A stretch of DNA of 44,296 nucleotides from Bacteroidales bacterium (lineage in GTDB: Bacteria > Bacteroidota > Bacteroidia > Bacteroidales > Muribaculaceae). Positions 1 through 8,196 of the stretch are shown piece by piece (the stretch's first letter is position 1; every line of letters starts with the position of its first letter). The notes below the pieces were generated by a model. It searched no databases and had not been told where the DNA came from. It saw only the letters and a program-made list of their open reading frames with translations. The position numbers were made by a program, and so were the translations under genes. The DNA lies in assembly GCA_014800785.1 (NCBI GenBank), contig JAAVFK010000004.1:50621-94916 (forward strand), written 5' to 3'.

Positions 1-16
1 TATCGTTCACGTTTAC

Positions 17-30
17 GCCTCATTTGAGGC
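17..30 (-). other. small hairpin in the leader of an off-window transcript
   Basis: A perfect 5-bp stem (GCCTC/GAGGC) with a 4-base AAAT loop on the minus strand lies about 15-25 bases inside the transcript expected from the promoter at 50-81. The gene it leads into lies beyond the left edge. The role is unknown. Confidence 0.35.
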
Positions 31-49
31 CGTGTCCGAAATTCGAGTG

Positions 50-81
50 CAAAGTTAATCCAATTTTCTCAACCCTCCAAA
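50..81 (-). promoter_or_regulatory. Bacteroidota-type promoter firing out of the window
   Basis: On the minus strand TTTG (81-78) is followed after 20 bases by TAACTTTG (57-50), matching the Bacteroidota -33/-7 pattern exactly. Transcription would start near position 43 and leave the window to the left, so its gene is not visible. The 33-base block 50-82 is almost the same as the promoter block at 2831-2863 (28 of 33 positions). I see nothing else in 82-176. Confidence 0.7.
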
Positions 82-176
82 TAATTTGACAAAAAATTTG
101 CAAAATATTTGTGATTTTTTGGACATATCTTTCGCACCTCTCCCCTATCTCCCCTAAAATCAAGAGATTTTACATT

Positions 177-209
177 AATGGATCGATCGGCTGATCCGAC
201 CGATCCATT
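177..209 (-). terminator. hairpin downstream of glmS
   Basis: Two 14-base arms (177-190 and 196-209) pair with one mismatch around a 5-base loop. It lies 44 bases past the glmS stop codon and before the next minus-strand promoter, the position expected of the glmS terminator. The tract after it on the minus strand is A/T-rich but not a clean run of T, so termination strength is uncertain. Confidence 0.6.
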
Positions 210-252
210 ATTATTTCTATCTTTAGACTATTTTTGCCTGCTTTGGTCATCA

Positions 253-2097
253 TCACTCCACAGTCACCGACTTGGCGAGATTTCGCGGCATATCCACGTT
301 CTTGCCTTTATTGATGGCGATATAGTATGACAGAAGCTGAAGCGGAACACTGGTGATGATCGGAGTCAGACACTCCGGCACCTCGGGGATATCGAGTACA
401 TGATCCGCGATGTTGGCTATCTCGGTGTCTCCTCTGGTCACGATTGCGATTACTGAACCCTGACGCGCCTTCACCTGCTGCACGTTGTTCACGATCTTCT
501 CATAGAGATGGTCGTTGGGGGCGATGATAACACTCGGCATCTCGGCATCTATAAGCGCGATCGGACCATGTTTCATCTCAGCTGCCGGATAACCCTCCGC
601 GTGAATATAGGAGATCTCCTTTAGCTTGAGGGCTCCCTCAAGAGCAACGGGATAACTGTAGCCGCGTCCGAGATAAAGGAAGTTGCGCGCGTAGGTATAG
701 ATCAGGGAAAGATGTTTGATCTTATCGTTCAGCTTCAGCACATCCTCGACGAGTTCCGGGATACGGCTGATATAACCGCCAAGTCTCTCTTCCTCCTCTT
801 CAGAGAGATTGCCACGCAGACGGCCTACCGCGATAGCGAGCAATGTGAGCACCATCACCTGACCGGTGAACGCTTTCGTGGAAGCCACGCCGATTTCAGG
901 ACCTACATGAATATAGGTGCCGCTATGGGTTTCACGAGGGATGGACGAACCAACGACGTTGCTGATACCATAGACAAACGCACCCATTTCTTTCGCGATC
1001 TGGATCGCGGCGAGCGTGTCGGCTGTTTCGCCGCTCTGCGAGATAGCGATCACGATGTCGCGGTCGTCAAGCACAGGATTCGAGTATCTGAACTCGCTGG
1101 CATACTCAACCTCGACGGGGATCCGGGCCATATCCTGAAGCAGATATTTGCCGAGCAGGGCAGCGTGCCACGAAGTACCGCATGCCACGATCACGATTCT
1201 TTTTGCGTTGAGGAATTTTTCCTTGTTGTCAAGAACACCGGTCAGACACACTCGCTTGCCACCGTCGATAACGCGGCCGCGGATGCAGTCACGCAGGGTG
1301 TCGGGCTGCTCGAAGATCTCCTTGAGCATGAAGTGAGGGAAGCCACCTTTCTCAAGCTGAGAGATACTCATCTGAAGTTCGGTGATATTGACGTCTGCTT
1401 CCTCGTTCTCGAGATTCAGAAGCTTCAGCGGTTCGCCTTTCTTGATGACGGCGATCTCTTCATCCTTCAGATAAACTACGTTCTGAGTGTACTCTACAAA
1501 AGGAGTTGCATCTGAAGCAAGGAAAAACTCATCCTTACCGATTCCGATCACGAGCGGCGAGCTTTTGCGGGCAGCGATTATCTGATCGGGATTACTCTTC
1601 TCGATCACCGCGATCGCATAGGCGCCGACAACCTCGTTGAGTGCCTGACGAACAGCATCCACCAGCGAGCAATTATTCTTCAGGCGTATATATTCTATAA
1701 GTTCTACGAGCACCTCGGTGTCAGTCTCGCTGTGAAAGGTACACCCATGTTCAATAAGAGCGTCCTTGAGCACCTTGTAGTTCTCGATAGTGCCGTTATG
1801 AACAAGGGCAATGTTTCCATCCTCGCTATAATGGGGATGAGCGTTATTGTCCGTAGGCTCGCCGTGGGTAGCCCAACGGGTGTGGGCGATGCCTACCTTT
1901 GCGTCAAGTTTCTTACCCTTACAATGCTGTTCGAGATTGGAAACTTTACCGCAGCTTTTATAGATATTGAGAGAGCCATCCGGCGCACAGAGTGCGATAC
2001 CGGCGCTGTCATAACCACGGTATTCAAGTCGGTGAAGACCTTTGATGAGAATGTCGTAGACGTTTCCGTCACCGATATATCCTACGATTCCACACAT
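253..2097 (-). CDS. glmS: glutamine--fructose-6-phosphate aminotransferase (isomerizing)
   Basis: GlmS converts fructose-6-phosphate and glutamine to glucosamine-6-phosphate, the first step toward UDP-GlcNAc for peptidoglycan and lipid A, in the cytosol. The 614-aa length is normal for the family. Cys2 in the N-terminal MCGIVGY, exposed after removal of Met1, is the glutaminase nucleophile; EYRGYDSAG, HTRWATHG and ETDTEVLV are glutamine amidotransferase motifs (about residues 1-225). Two SIS sugar-isomerase domains follow, with ACGTSWHAA near residue 305 and SQSGETADT near 350, and the conserved C-terminus LAKSVTVE is present. The gene stands alone, with its own promoter at 2317-2348 and a hairpin at 177-209. 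The untranslated leader is about 210 bases, and I see no glmS ribozyme in it. Confidence 0.98.
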   Translation of the reverse strand: MCGIVGYIGDGNVYDILIKGLHRLEYRGYDSAGIALCAPDGSLNIYKSCGKVSNLEQHCKGKKLDAKVGIAHTRWATHGEPTDNNAHPHYSEDGNIALVHNGTIENYKVLKDALIEHGCTFHSETDTEVLVELIEYIRLKNNCSLVDAVRQALNEVVGAYAIAVIEKSNPDQIIAARKSSPLVIGIGKDEFFLASDATPFVEYTQNVVYLKDEEIAVIKKGEPLKLLNLENEEADVNITELQMSISQLEKGGFPHFMLKEIFEQPDTLRDCIRGRVIDGGKRVCLTGVLDNKEKFLNAKRIVIVACGTSWHAALLGKYLLQDMARIPVEVEYASEFRYSNPVLDDRDIVIAISQSGETADTLAAIQIAKEMGAFVYGISNVVGSSIPRETHSGTYIHVGPEIGVASTKAFTGQVMVLTLLAIAVGRLRGNLSEEEEERLGGYISRIPELVEDVLKLNDKIKHLSLIYTYARNFLYLGRGYSYPVALEGALKLKEISYIHAEGYPAAEMKHGPIALIDAEMPSVIIAPNDHLYEKIVNNVQQVKARQGSVIAIVTRGDTEIANIADHVLDIPEVPECLTPIITSVPLQLLSYYIAINKGKNVDMPRNLAKSVTVE

Positions 2098-2316
2098 AGT
2101 GATGTAAGTGTCAGTTTAGGTTTGAAAGTTGTTCCGAATCTGAAATAAAACTCAATAGCTTAAGAAATCTATCAAATATCCCCAAGGGGACACAGTTCAT
2201 ATCGGACGTTTTTAAATGAGTATGAGCCAACCGCGCCCATGCACCGAGTCGTTCGAAACAAACGACAAGCCGGCACAAAAGCGTGACAGGCGACTATCAT
2301 TCTTAAATATTACGCG

Positions 2317-2348
2317 CAAATTTACGAAAAATTGTCCACATACGCAAA
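2317..2348 (-). promoter_or_regulatory. glmS promoter
   Basis: On the minus strand TTTG (2348-2345) is followed after 20 bases by TAAATTTG (2324-2317), an exact TAnnTTTG match. Transcription should begin near 2310, giving a leader of about 210 bases before the glmS ATG at 2097. It separates glmS from the RNA-like locus upstream. Confidence 0.75.
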
Positions 2349-2424
2349 TCCCGGCCTTCCCTCACCCGCAAACCGACACTTAACGAACTATCGACACGAA
2401 CTATCGACGTCCGAAAATAAGCGA

Positions 2425-2452
2425 CCCCGCGGTTCCTTCCGGAGCCGCGGGG
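2425..2452 (-). terminator. GC-rich hairpin, likely terminator of the upstream RNA
   Basis: Twelve-base arms (2425-2436 and 2441-2452) pair throughout, with one G-U pair, around a 4-base loop. On the minus strand the stem is followed by TCGCTTATTTTC, fairly T-rich. It lies between the RNA-like locus and the glmS promoter, so it could end the transcript starting near 2824. Termination on the plus strand is less likely because no gene runs into it from the left. Confidence 0.55.
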
Positions 2453-2824
2453 CATTATATTGTTAGCGCAAGATTGTTGGTATATGATATATTAGATTTT
2501 TCATCTTCCGGAGCTCCGGAAGAATCTTGAGTTTTCACGTCAGTGACGCTGCGGAGAGAAGCCGGGCGTATAGGATCACGGTTTCCCGGTTCAAGTCTCG
2601 AGTTTCTCTCAGGTATCAGATTAAAAGATAGAGGTCAGTGCAATTCCCACTAAGGTTCTCATGGGTCCTCACCCTGAGCCTCTCTCCGCTGCGTCTGGCT
2701 ACCCGCTTCACAGCGGGCGCTGTTCACGATGTCAGTGTCAGTTTTCAGTATTATGTATCTTTTCTCTTCCTCCCGTCCGAACCACATTTCTCAGAGAGAA
2801 CATTTGGTTCGGTTGTCATTTCCG
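2425..2824 (-). ncRNA. candidate structured non-coding RNA, family not recognised
   Basis: No convincing protein is encoded here, yet a consensus minus-strand promoter (2831-2862) fires into it and a hairpin (2425-2452) closes it. Read on the minus strand the elements are: a hairpin just after the start with arms CCGAACCA/TGGTTCGG and TTCTC/GAGAA; a CCCGCT-GTGA-AGCGGG hairpin (2717-2702) capped by a GNRA-type loop; then a core closed by an 18-bp stem with one A-A mismatch (2545-2562 with 2679-2696). Nested CTCAGG/CCTGAG, GAGG/CCTC, TATC/GATA and CCGGG/CCCGG pairings lie inside it. A perfect 18-base palindrome is at 2505-2522. The GTGA loop appears only on the minus strand, supporting that direction. 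RNase P, tmRNA and SRP RNA signatures are absent. A 6S-like RNA or a Bacteroidales-specific RNA are guesses only. Confidence 0.5.
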
Positions 2825-2830
2825 ACACCG

Positions 2831-2862
2831 CAAAGTTAATACAATCCCCTCACCCCTCCAAA
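2831..2862 (-). promoter_or_regulatory. promoter of the candidate non-coding RNA
   Basis: On the minus strand TTTG (2862-2859) is followed after 20 bases by TAACTTTG (2838-2831). The spacer is nearly identical to that of the promoter at 50-81, which suggests a shared, probably strong promoter type. The start should fall near 2824. The rest of the gap up to 3177 is A/T-rich, and I found no convincing plus-strand promoter for the NYN gene in it. Confidence 0.7.
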
Positions 2863-3177
2863 TCTTTTTTCAAGCAAAATATTGAATTTACTTTCAATTG
2901 AGCATCATACTTGTGACACTTTGCTATTTTTACCCCTCTTTTAGCCCATTATTTTAAAAATTAATAGCAAAATGTCAATTTAGACTTTTCACCAACACCA
3001 ACAACTATGTTTTATAACATCTAAAAACGAACGAAAATATTTTCATTTCAGTTTCATTTTCAATCCCTGCTCCGCTTATTTCCCGATATAATACAAGTAC
3101 CACCATCAAACCCGACAGGGGCTGCATACGTTGAATTATATGTAACCAATCGCCGGTCACGGCAAACAAACTACGCT

Positions 3178-3828
3178 ATGCAAGGATATATCTCTGTCGG
3201 AGTCTTCATCGACGGCGGCTACTACGCCAAGGTTAACCGCGCCCTGAAGGCGGCCGAAAGCTCCATCATAAGAGTCAAGTCTCTGTTCAACTTCATAACC
3301 ACCCGCCTGGCTATGGATGACGGAATTGCCCCCGGGGACTGTCAGATCACCGAGGCCCACTATTTCCGCGGACGCTATCGCGTGAAGGAGGCATACGACA
3401 AGCACCTGCTCTATAATGAACGTAAATTCGAGGATTCCCTCATCGAGAACGATGTCATTTTTCACTACAAGCATCTGCGCGAGGTTGATCGCGACGGCGA
3501 GGTGCAGGTTATCGAGAAAGGCGTCGATGTATGGTTCGCGCTCGAAGCATACGAGCTTTCAGCCTTCCGCCATTTCGATTATGTGGTACTTATCACCGGA
3601 GACGCCGATCACGAAATGCTGGTACGCAAGCTCAAAGCCATAAAGGTCAAACCGGTCTTGCTGACCTGGAACCTGACCGACGTTGACGCCACCTCTCCCC
3701 TTCTCCGCGAGGAAGTCGGCCATCACTGGGAACTTTCCGAAATTCTCCAGCAGTATCCGCGCCTGAAGAAAGAGCTGCTCTACAAGCTCCGCGATCCGGC
3801 CGTCGCTCCGCTCGGTGACACATTTTAA
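3178..3828 (+). CDS. NYN-domain (LabA/DUF88-like) protein
   Basis: This 216-aa protein carries a NYN domain, a PIN-like nuclease fold often found in RNA-processing enzymes. The opening strand VGVFIDGGYYAKV (about residues 7-19) contains the first conserved Asp, and VVLITGDADHEMLVRKLKA (about 137-155) has the typical TGDxD motif; together these would bind a metal ion. KGVDVWFALEAYELS in between is also typical. Metal-dependent RNase activity is inferred from the family, and the substrate is unknown. There is no signal peptide, so it is cytosolic. It starts at the ATG at 3178, and no in-frame alternative is better. It is monocistronic, converging on the pepD gene with a shared hairpin at 3919-3948. 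Confidence 0.85.
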   Translation: MQGYISVGVFIDGGYYAKVNRALKAAESSIIRVKSLFNFITTRLAMDDGIAPGDCQITEAHYFRGRYRVKEAYDKHLLYNERKFEDSLIENDVIFHYKHLREVDRDGEVQVIEKGVDVWFALEAYELSAFRHFDYVVLITGDADHEMLVRKLKAIKVKPVLLTWNLTDVDATSPLLREEVGHHWELSEILQQYPRLKKELLYKLRDPAVAPLGDTF

Positions 3829-3918
3829 GGCCAATTAATTCTTCGCACATAAATCCAAAGACATAAGATTATTTTGCGCACATAAACCAATATACGTACA
3901 CATAGCTTTATATAGAAA

Positions 3919-3948
3919 GGAGAGCAGGCATTTCGATGCTTGCTCTCC
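3919..3948. terminator. bidirectional terminator hairpin
   Basis: Thirteen-base arms (3919-3931, 3936-3948) pair with a single G-U pair around a TTCG tetraloop, an especially stable loop. It sits between the convergent NYN gene and pepD. Both flanks are A/T-rich, so it may serve both strands. Confidence 0.75.
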
Positions 3949-3996
3949 CTCCTTATATTATATGGTGTATTTTATATGGTGTACTCTTTCCTGAAA

Positions 3997-5454
3997 TCAG
4001 GCGAGACGGCGGAGGATGTCGCAGAGAAGTTTCCAATATTTCTCTACTGAGGGAATATTGGCTTTCTCGCTGGGGGAATGGATATCTTTAAGCGTGGGAC
4101 CGAAGCTGATCATATCCAGTCCGGGCATCTTCTCAAGGAAGAGACCACACTCAAGACCGGCGTGGAGCGCTTCTACGCGCGGTTTTTCTCCAAAGAGATC
4201 CTCGAAGCTCTGCTCAGCCACCTTGAGGACTTTCGACTCCGGATTGGGAGCCCATCCCACATAGGTATCGTCAAACACAACTTCAAAGCCGATCATCGAG
4301 AACAGAGCCTTGACACGGTCGGCGATCTCGTCGCGACGGCTATCTACCGACGATCTCTGGTGAACCGTCACAGTCACCGTCTGCGCAGCCTTATCGCACT
4401 TAATGCTCGCAACGTTGCACGAAGTTTCTATCAGACCGGGGACTGCATTTGACATTCCCTGCACACCGTTGGGACAGCTGAAGACGGCCGCGATCAAGCG
4501 GTCTGATTCCCCTTTCTCCCATACCATGTCGCGAGCAGCGGTCTCTTTACATTCAACGACAAATGCGTCGCCCTCCGCAAGCTTGAATTCATCGCGCAGA
4601 ACGGCCTCGAATTCCTTGGACATCTTGTCGAAGTCGGCCGCCTTATCAGCCGGGATGCCGACAACTGCATGAGCCTCGCGCGGAATGGCGTTCGCCAGAC
4701 CTCCGCCGTCGATCTCAGCCACGTAGACCGGGAAACATTCATTAACCTCCCAAAGGAAACGGCAGAGCTGCTGGTTGGCGTTTGCACGTCCAAGACCGAT
4801 TTCCATACCGGAGTGGCCACCTTTGAAGTGATCAAGACCACATACGCGCCATGCCAGACCCTCGGGAGCACCTTCAAGCACATAAGAGCGTTTGGCGAGC
4901 GTCACCTTGCCGCCGGCACAACCGATCACAAGCTGACCATGCTCCTCGCTGTCGAGATTGAGAAGGATATCACCCTCTACAAAGCCGGGTTCGAGGCCAT
5001 TGGCTCCGATCAGGCCCTGCTCCTCGTCAACAGTGAAAAGAACCGAGAGCGGACCGTGAACGAGCGAGTCGTCCAGCAACACGGCCATACCGGAGGCACA
5101 GCCCATACCGTTGTCAGCACCGAGGGTAGTACCGTCCGCCTTCACCCAATCGCCGTCGACGATCGTTGTGATCGGATCGTTGAGGAAGTCATGTACCTTG
5201 TCGCCGCGCTTTTCGGCCACCATATCCTGGTGTCCCTGAAGAATGATACGCGGAGCGTTCTCGTGACCGGGAGTGGCAGGCTTCGTCATGACAACGTTGC
5301 CGACCTTGTCGGTACGCACGGGGATATTATGTTTTGTCGCCCAGTCGACCAGAAAGGCTTTCATCTTTTCGAGATGATGGGTCGGACGGGGAATTTTGGT
5401 TATTTCATCGAAGCATTCCCAGAGGAGCTTCGGCTGGAGATCTGTAATTTTCAC
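3997..5454 (-). CDS. pepD: aminoacyl-histidine dipeptidase, PepD-like (copy 1)
   Basis: A 485-aa cytosolic dipeptidase of family M20 (PepD subfamily), which hydrolyses a broad range of dipeptides. Metal-binding and catalytic residues are visible: HQD (His75, Asp77), the bridging Asp114 in LGADNGMG, the general base in DEEQG (Glu144/Glu145) and Asp168 in LLNLDSEE; HAGLECGLF near the C-terminus supplies a further His. It starts at the ATG at 5454. It lies 101 bases after a muramidase lipoprotein, with no clear terminator or promoter between, so it may be co-transcribed with pepD copy 2 and the muramidase. Its length and motif positions match copy 2 exactly, marking the two as paralogues. Confidence 0.95.
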   Translation of the reverse strand: MKITDLQPKLLWECFDEITKIPRPTHHLEKMKAFLVDWATKHNIPVRTDKVGNVVMTKPATPGHENAPRIILQGHQDMVAEKRGDKVHDFLNDPITTIVDGDWVKADGTTLGADNGMGCASGMAVLLDDSLVHGPLSVLFTVDEEQGLIGANGLEPGFVEGDILLNLDSEEHGQLVIGCAGGKVTLAKRSYVLEGAPEGLAWRVCGLDHFKGGHSGMEIGLGRANANQQLCRFLWEVNECFPVYVAEIDGGGLANAIPREAHAVVGIPADKAADFDKMSKEFEAVLRDEFKLAEGDAFVVECKETAARDMVWEKGESDRLIAAVFSCPNGVQGMSNAVPGLIETSCNVASIKCDKAAQTVTVTVHQRSSVDSRRDEIADRVKALFSMIGFEVVFDDTYVGWAPNPESKVLKVAEQSFEDLFGEKPRVEALHAGLECGLFLEKMPGLDMISFGPTLKDIHSPSEKANIPSVEKYWKLLCDILRRLA

Positions 5455-5483
5455 AATAAAATATTAAGGTTAACTTAGAGAGC

Positions 5484-5512
5484 GTAGACTCTTAGAGCAT
5501 GTAGACTCTTAG
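5484..5512. repeat. short direct repeat between muramidase and pepD
   Basis: GTAGACTCTTAG occurs at 5484-5495 and again at 5501-5512, a 17-base period. It lies in the 101-base gap between two same-strand genes. No hairpin or promoter is evident, and it may be chance or a protein-binding site. Confidence 0.4.
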
Positions 5513-5555
5513 GGCGGGTTGCAATGCCTGTTTAGAGCTGCCGACAACGACCGGA

Positions 5556-6380
5556 CTATTTATGCGGAACTGAGGAAGTACGCTTTATGGCTGAGCGGAC
5601 ATCTTCCGGATGCTTCTCAGACTCCTTGGGCGTTTTGGCCTCCTTCGCCTTTTCTGCGTCGCGTAATTTCTTGTAGGCGTTTGCCATCTTGGTATGGTAG
5701 CCACGCTTCGCGTATGAAGCACCGTTATATTTCCGCGCGAATCCGGCCCAGTTCTTGGCTTTCAAGTCGGCGAGCATTCCGGAATTCCGGATAAAGGCGG
5801 CGAATAGCTCCAGTTGTTCCAGCTCCGAATATGAGCAGAGCCTCACGAACTCGTCTATCGTCTTGCATCCGCACATCTTATAATTGAACCCACCGATCTG
5901 GAACATACCCCAGAAGGTGCCCATGTTGGCTCCCTGGGCGTTCTGCTTGCGGGCATTGATGAGCTGGGTCCATTCCTGGTGTGCATAACCGGTGAGACCT
6001 TTCGGAACACTCTCCCCTTTGGCGCCGGACTTGTCTGTCGCCTTAGCACGAAAGCGGTTGAACATCGCGCGATCGAAGTTGATCACCGGTACGCCCGGGG
6101 CCCAGAAGCCCTTCATCTGCGAACCGGCCTCAATCTGGACGACCGCCTTGATCGCGGCGATCTCCACACCTAATTCTTCGGCAACGATTCGGAAATCCTC
6201 GTCAGTCAACCCGGAGTAGCGGGTTTCGGCGTCGGCGGCCGGAACAGAGTCCACACGGACCTCGACCGGAGCACCGCTGGCGTCGCCGGCTGACTTTGAT
6301 GAGGGGTTCGCGCAGGCGGCGGTCATTACGGCCGCCCCTGCGAGAACCGATATTAGTGTCGGCAGCAACCGACCAATCAT
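5556..6380 (-). CDS. N-acetylmuramidase-domain lipoprotein
   Basis: A 274-aa putative peptidoglycan hydrolase. The N-terminus is a lipoprotein signal with lipobox TAAC (Cys23), so the protein should be anchored in a periplasm-facing or outer membrane. Residues about 60-235 resemble the N-acetylmuramidase family (DUF3380, known also from phage endolysins): AIKAVVQIEAG supplies the likely catalytic Glu84, followed by PVINFDRAMFNRF, GTFWGMFQIGGFNYKMCG and WAGFARKYNGASY. The lysine-rich C-terminal tail (about 240-274) has no recognised domain. The start codon overlaps the stop of pepD copy 2 as ATGA, pointing to translational coupling. Linkage of a wall-cutting enzyme with two dipeptidases suggests wall-peptide recycling, which is inference. 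Confidence 0.85.
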   Translation of the reverse strand: MIGRLLPTLISVLAGAAVMTAACANPSSKSAGDASGAPVEVRVDSVPAADAETRYSGLTDEDFRIVAEELGVEIAAIKAVVQIEAGSQMKGFWAPGVPVINFDRAMFNRFRAKATDKSGAKGESVPKGLTGYAHQEWTQLINARKQNAQGANMGTFWGMFQIGGFNYKMCGCKTIDEFVRLCSYSELEQLELFAAFIRNSGMLADLKAKNWAGFARKYNGASYAKRGYHTKMANAYKKLRDAEKAKEAKTPKESEKHPEDVRSAIKRTSSVPHK

Positions 6381-7834
6381 GCGTTGGCCACTTTTTCAAG
6401 CGTACGGCAGAGATGACGCCAGAACTTCTCTACTGTCGGGATATTGAGCTGCTCGTCGGGCGAGTGTACTCCGGTCATGGTCGGACCAAAGCTGACCATA
6501 TCGAGTTCGGGATATTTGTCAAGGAACAGACCGCACTCCAGACCGGCGTGGATAGCCTTGATGGCGGGCTTCACACCGAACAGCTCTTCGTATGCCTCGG
6601 CAGAGAGGTGCATGATGGGCGAATCCATATTGGGTGCCCAGCCGGGATAGCCGTCAGAATGGGAAACTTCGGCACCGGCGAGCTGGAAATGAGCCTCAAC
6701 CTGGCCGGCGATATCGTTTTTGCGGCTTTCGACCGAAGAACGCTGTGACGTGGTGACCTTGATCTTGTCATCGTCAATCATCTTCACGGCGGCGAGGTTT
6801 GTAGAGGTCTCAACGAGGCCTTCGAGATCGCGGCTCATCGAGTACACTCCGTGGGGAGCGCTGTAGAGAGCACGCACGAGACGAAGCGAGGTCTCGGAGT
6901 CGATGCAGTATTCGGGACGGTCAACCGGTTCGATGACAAGTTTCATCGAGGGCTCGATACCCTTATATTCGTTGCGGATGTCTTCCGCATATTTCTTGAG
7001 CGCTTTCTTGACAGCCTCTTCATGCTCAACCTGAATTCCGAAAACAGCCTGAGCCTCGCGCGGAATCGCGTTGCGGAGATTGCCGCCGTCGAACGAGCTG
7101 ACCTCGATGGGCCAACGCTGTGAACATTCCCACATGAAACGGGCGATGACCTTATTGGCATTGGCGCGGCCGAGATGGATATCACCGCCGGAGTGTCCGC
7201 CGAGAAGACCGCTGACGCTCACACGCAGATATGAGAAATTCTCAGGGGCGAAGCTGCGACGATAGGTGAAGATAGCGGTCGTGTCGATACCGCCGGCGCA
7301 ACCTACGAAGATCTCGCCGTCATCCTCAGAGTCGAGGTTGATCAGAATCTTGGCGTTGAGCATATCCTTACCGAGGTTCTGCGCACCTTCGAGACCGATC
7401 TCCTCGTTGATGGTGAAAAGAGCCTCGACAGGGCCGTGTACGAGATCCTTGTCAACCATGACAGCGAGAGCCGCGGCCACACCGATACCATTGTCGGCGC
7501 CGAGAGTGGTGCCTTTGGCTTTCACCCATTCGCCGTCGATATAGGTCTTGATCGGATCTTTCATAAAGTCATGTTCCACATCCGAGTTCTTCTCGCAGAC
7601 CATATCCATGTGGGCCTGGAGGCAAACCACGGGAGCCGATTCGTGGCCCGGAGTTGCGGGCTTCGACATGACTACGTTGCCGCACTTGTCTGTCTTTACG
7701 GCGATTCCGTGCTTTTCAGCGAAGTCGAGAAGGAATGCGCGGATCTGCTCCTCGTGGCATGAGGGACGGGGAACTTTGGTGATCTCATCGAAAATGTGCC
7801 AGATGAGTTCCGGCTTGAGGTCTTTTACTTCCAT
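6377..7834 (-). CDS. pepD: aminoacyl-histidine dipeptidase, PepD-like (copy 2)
   Basis: A second 485-aa M20-family PepD dipeptidase. Key residues fall at the same positions as in the copy at 3997-5454: HMD (His75, Asp77), Asp114 in LGADNGIG, Glu144/Glu145 in NEEIG, an Asp in NLDSEDDG and the C-terminal HAGLECGLF. The HQD to HMD change may alter substrate choice, which is speculation. It is the first gene of a minus-strand unit with a good promoter at 7940-7970, and its TGA overlaps the ATG of the muramidase gene by four bases. It is cytosolic, with no signal peptide. Confidence 0.95.
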   Translation of the reverse strand: MEVKDLKPELIWHIFDEITKVPRPSCHEEQIRAFLLDFAEKHGIAVKTDKCGNVVMSKPATPGHESAPVVCLQAHMDMVCEKNSDVEHDFMKDPIKTYIDGEWVKAKGTTLGADNGIGVAAALAVMVDKDLVHGPVEALFTINEEIGLEGAQNLGKDMLNAKILINLDSEDDGEIFVGCAGGIDTTAIFTYRRSFAPENFSYLRVSVSGLLGGHSGGDIHLGRANANKVIARFMWECSQRWPIEVSSFDGGNLRNAIPREAQAVFGIQVEHEEAVKKALKKYAEDIRNEYKGIEPSMKLVIEPVDRPEYCIDSETSLRLVRALYSAPHGVYSMSRDLEGLVETSTNLAAVKMIDDDKIKVTTSQRSSVESRKNDIAGQVEAHFQLAGAEVSHSDGYPGWAPNMDSPIMHLSAEAYEELFGVKPAIKAIHAGLECGLFLDKYPELDMVSFGPTMTGVHSPDEQLNIPTVEKFWRHLCRTLEKVANA

Positions 7835-7939
7835 TTTATCTAAGGTAATTAAATGTTTTCAGTGTTTTCATGGAGGATTCCGGGCAACCATAGGTGGACA
7901 TTGCTCTATGTCTGTATGACACCCGGAATAATCCCGAGC

Positions 7940-7970
7940 CAAAGGTAACGCTTTTTCCCGAATTGCCCAA
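7940..7970 (-). promoter_or_regulatory. promoter of the pepD-muramidase unit
   Basis: On the minus strand TTG (7970-7968) is followed after 20 bases by TACCTTTG (7947-7940). The start should fall near 7933, about 100 bases before the pepD ATG. The 362-base gap 7835-8196 otherwise holds only the divergent promoter at 8082-8111 and an A/T-rich stretch. Confidence 0.7.
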
Positions 7971-8081
7971 GAAATATATATTTTTTCACATCTCAGAGCG
8001 CCGGAAAGCTGAAAACTCCGATTTTTAAACCACTTTTTTCTTAAAAAAAGTAAAATTAAATTCTTTATTTGGCTGAAAATA

Positions 8082-8111
8082 TTGGCGGTTGCAAAAGAAT
8101 CATTAATTTTG
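8082..8111 (+). promoter_or_regulatory. promoter of the OmpH-like gene
   Basis: TTG (8082-8084) is followed after 19 bases by TAATTTTG (8104-8111). The start should be near 8118, giving a leader of about 80 bases. It is divergent from the promoter at 7940-7970. Confidence 0.7.
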
Positions 8112-8196
8112 TCACGAATATGCGGATACGGATCAGTCGACAACGGCCCTCCCGATCCGGAATTTCCATAGAATATCAAACAAACCAACCATATCA

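Noticed and set aside
2589-2598. tRNA T-loop-like GGTTCAAGTC
   Set aside because: The flanking bases do not pair as a T-stem and no acceptor or anticodon arm can be built.
2530-2720. Resemblance to cobalamin riboswitch, RNase P RNA or tmRNA
   Set aside because: The B12 box, the RNase P core GAGGAAAGTCC and the tmRNA ends are missing on both strands.
2638-2901. 87- and 74-codon plus-strand frames near 2.64-2.90 kb
   Set aside because: They overlap the structured RNA candidate in two frames, show no protein features and oppose the promoter at 2831-2862.
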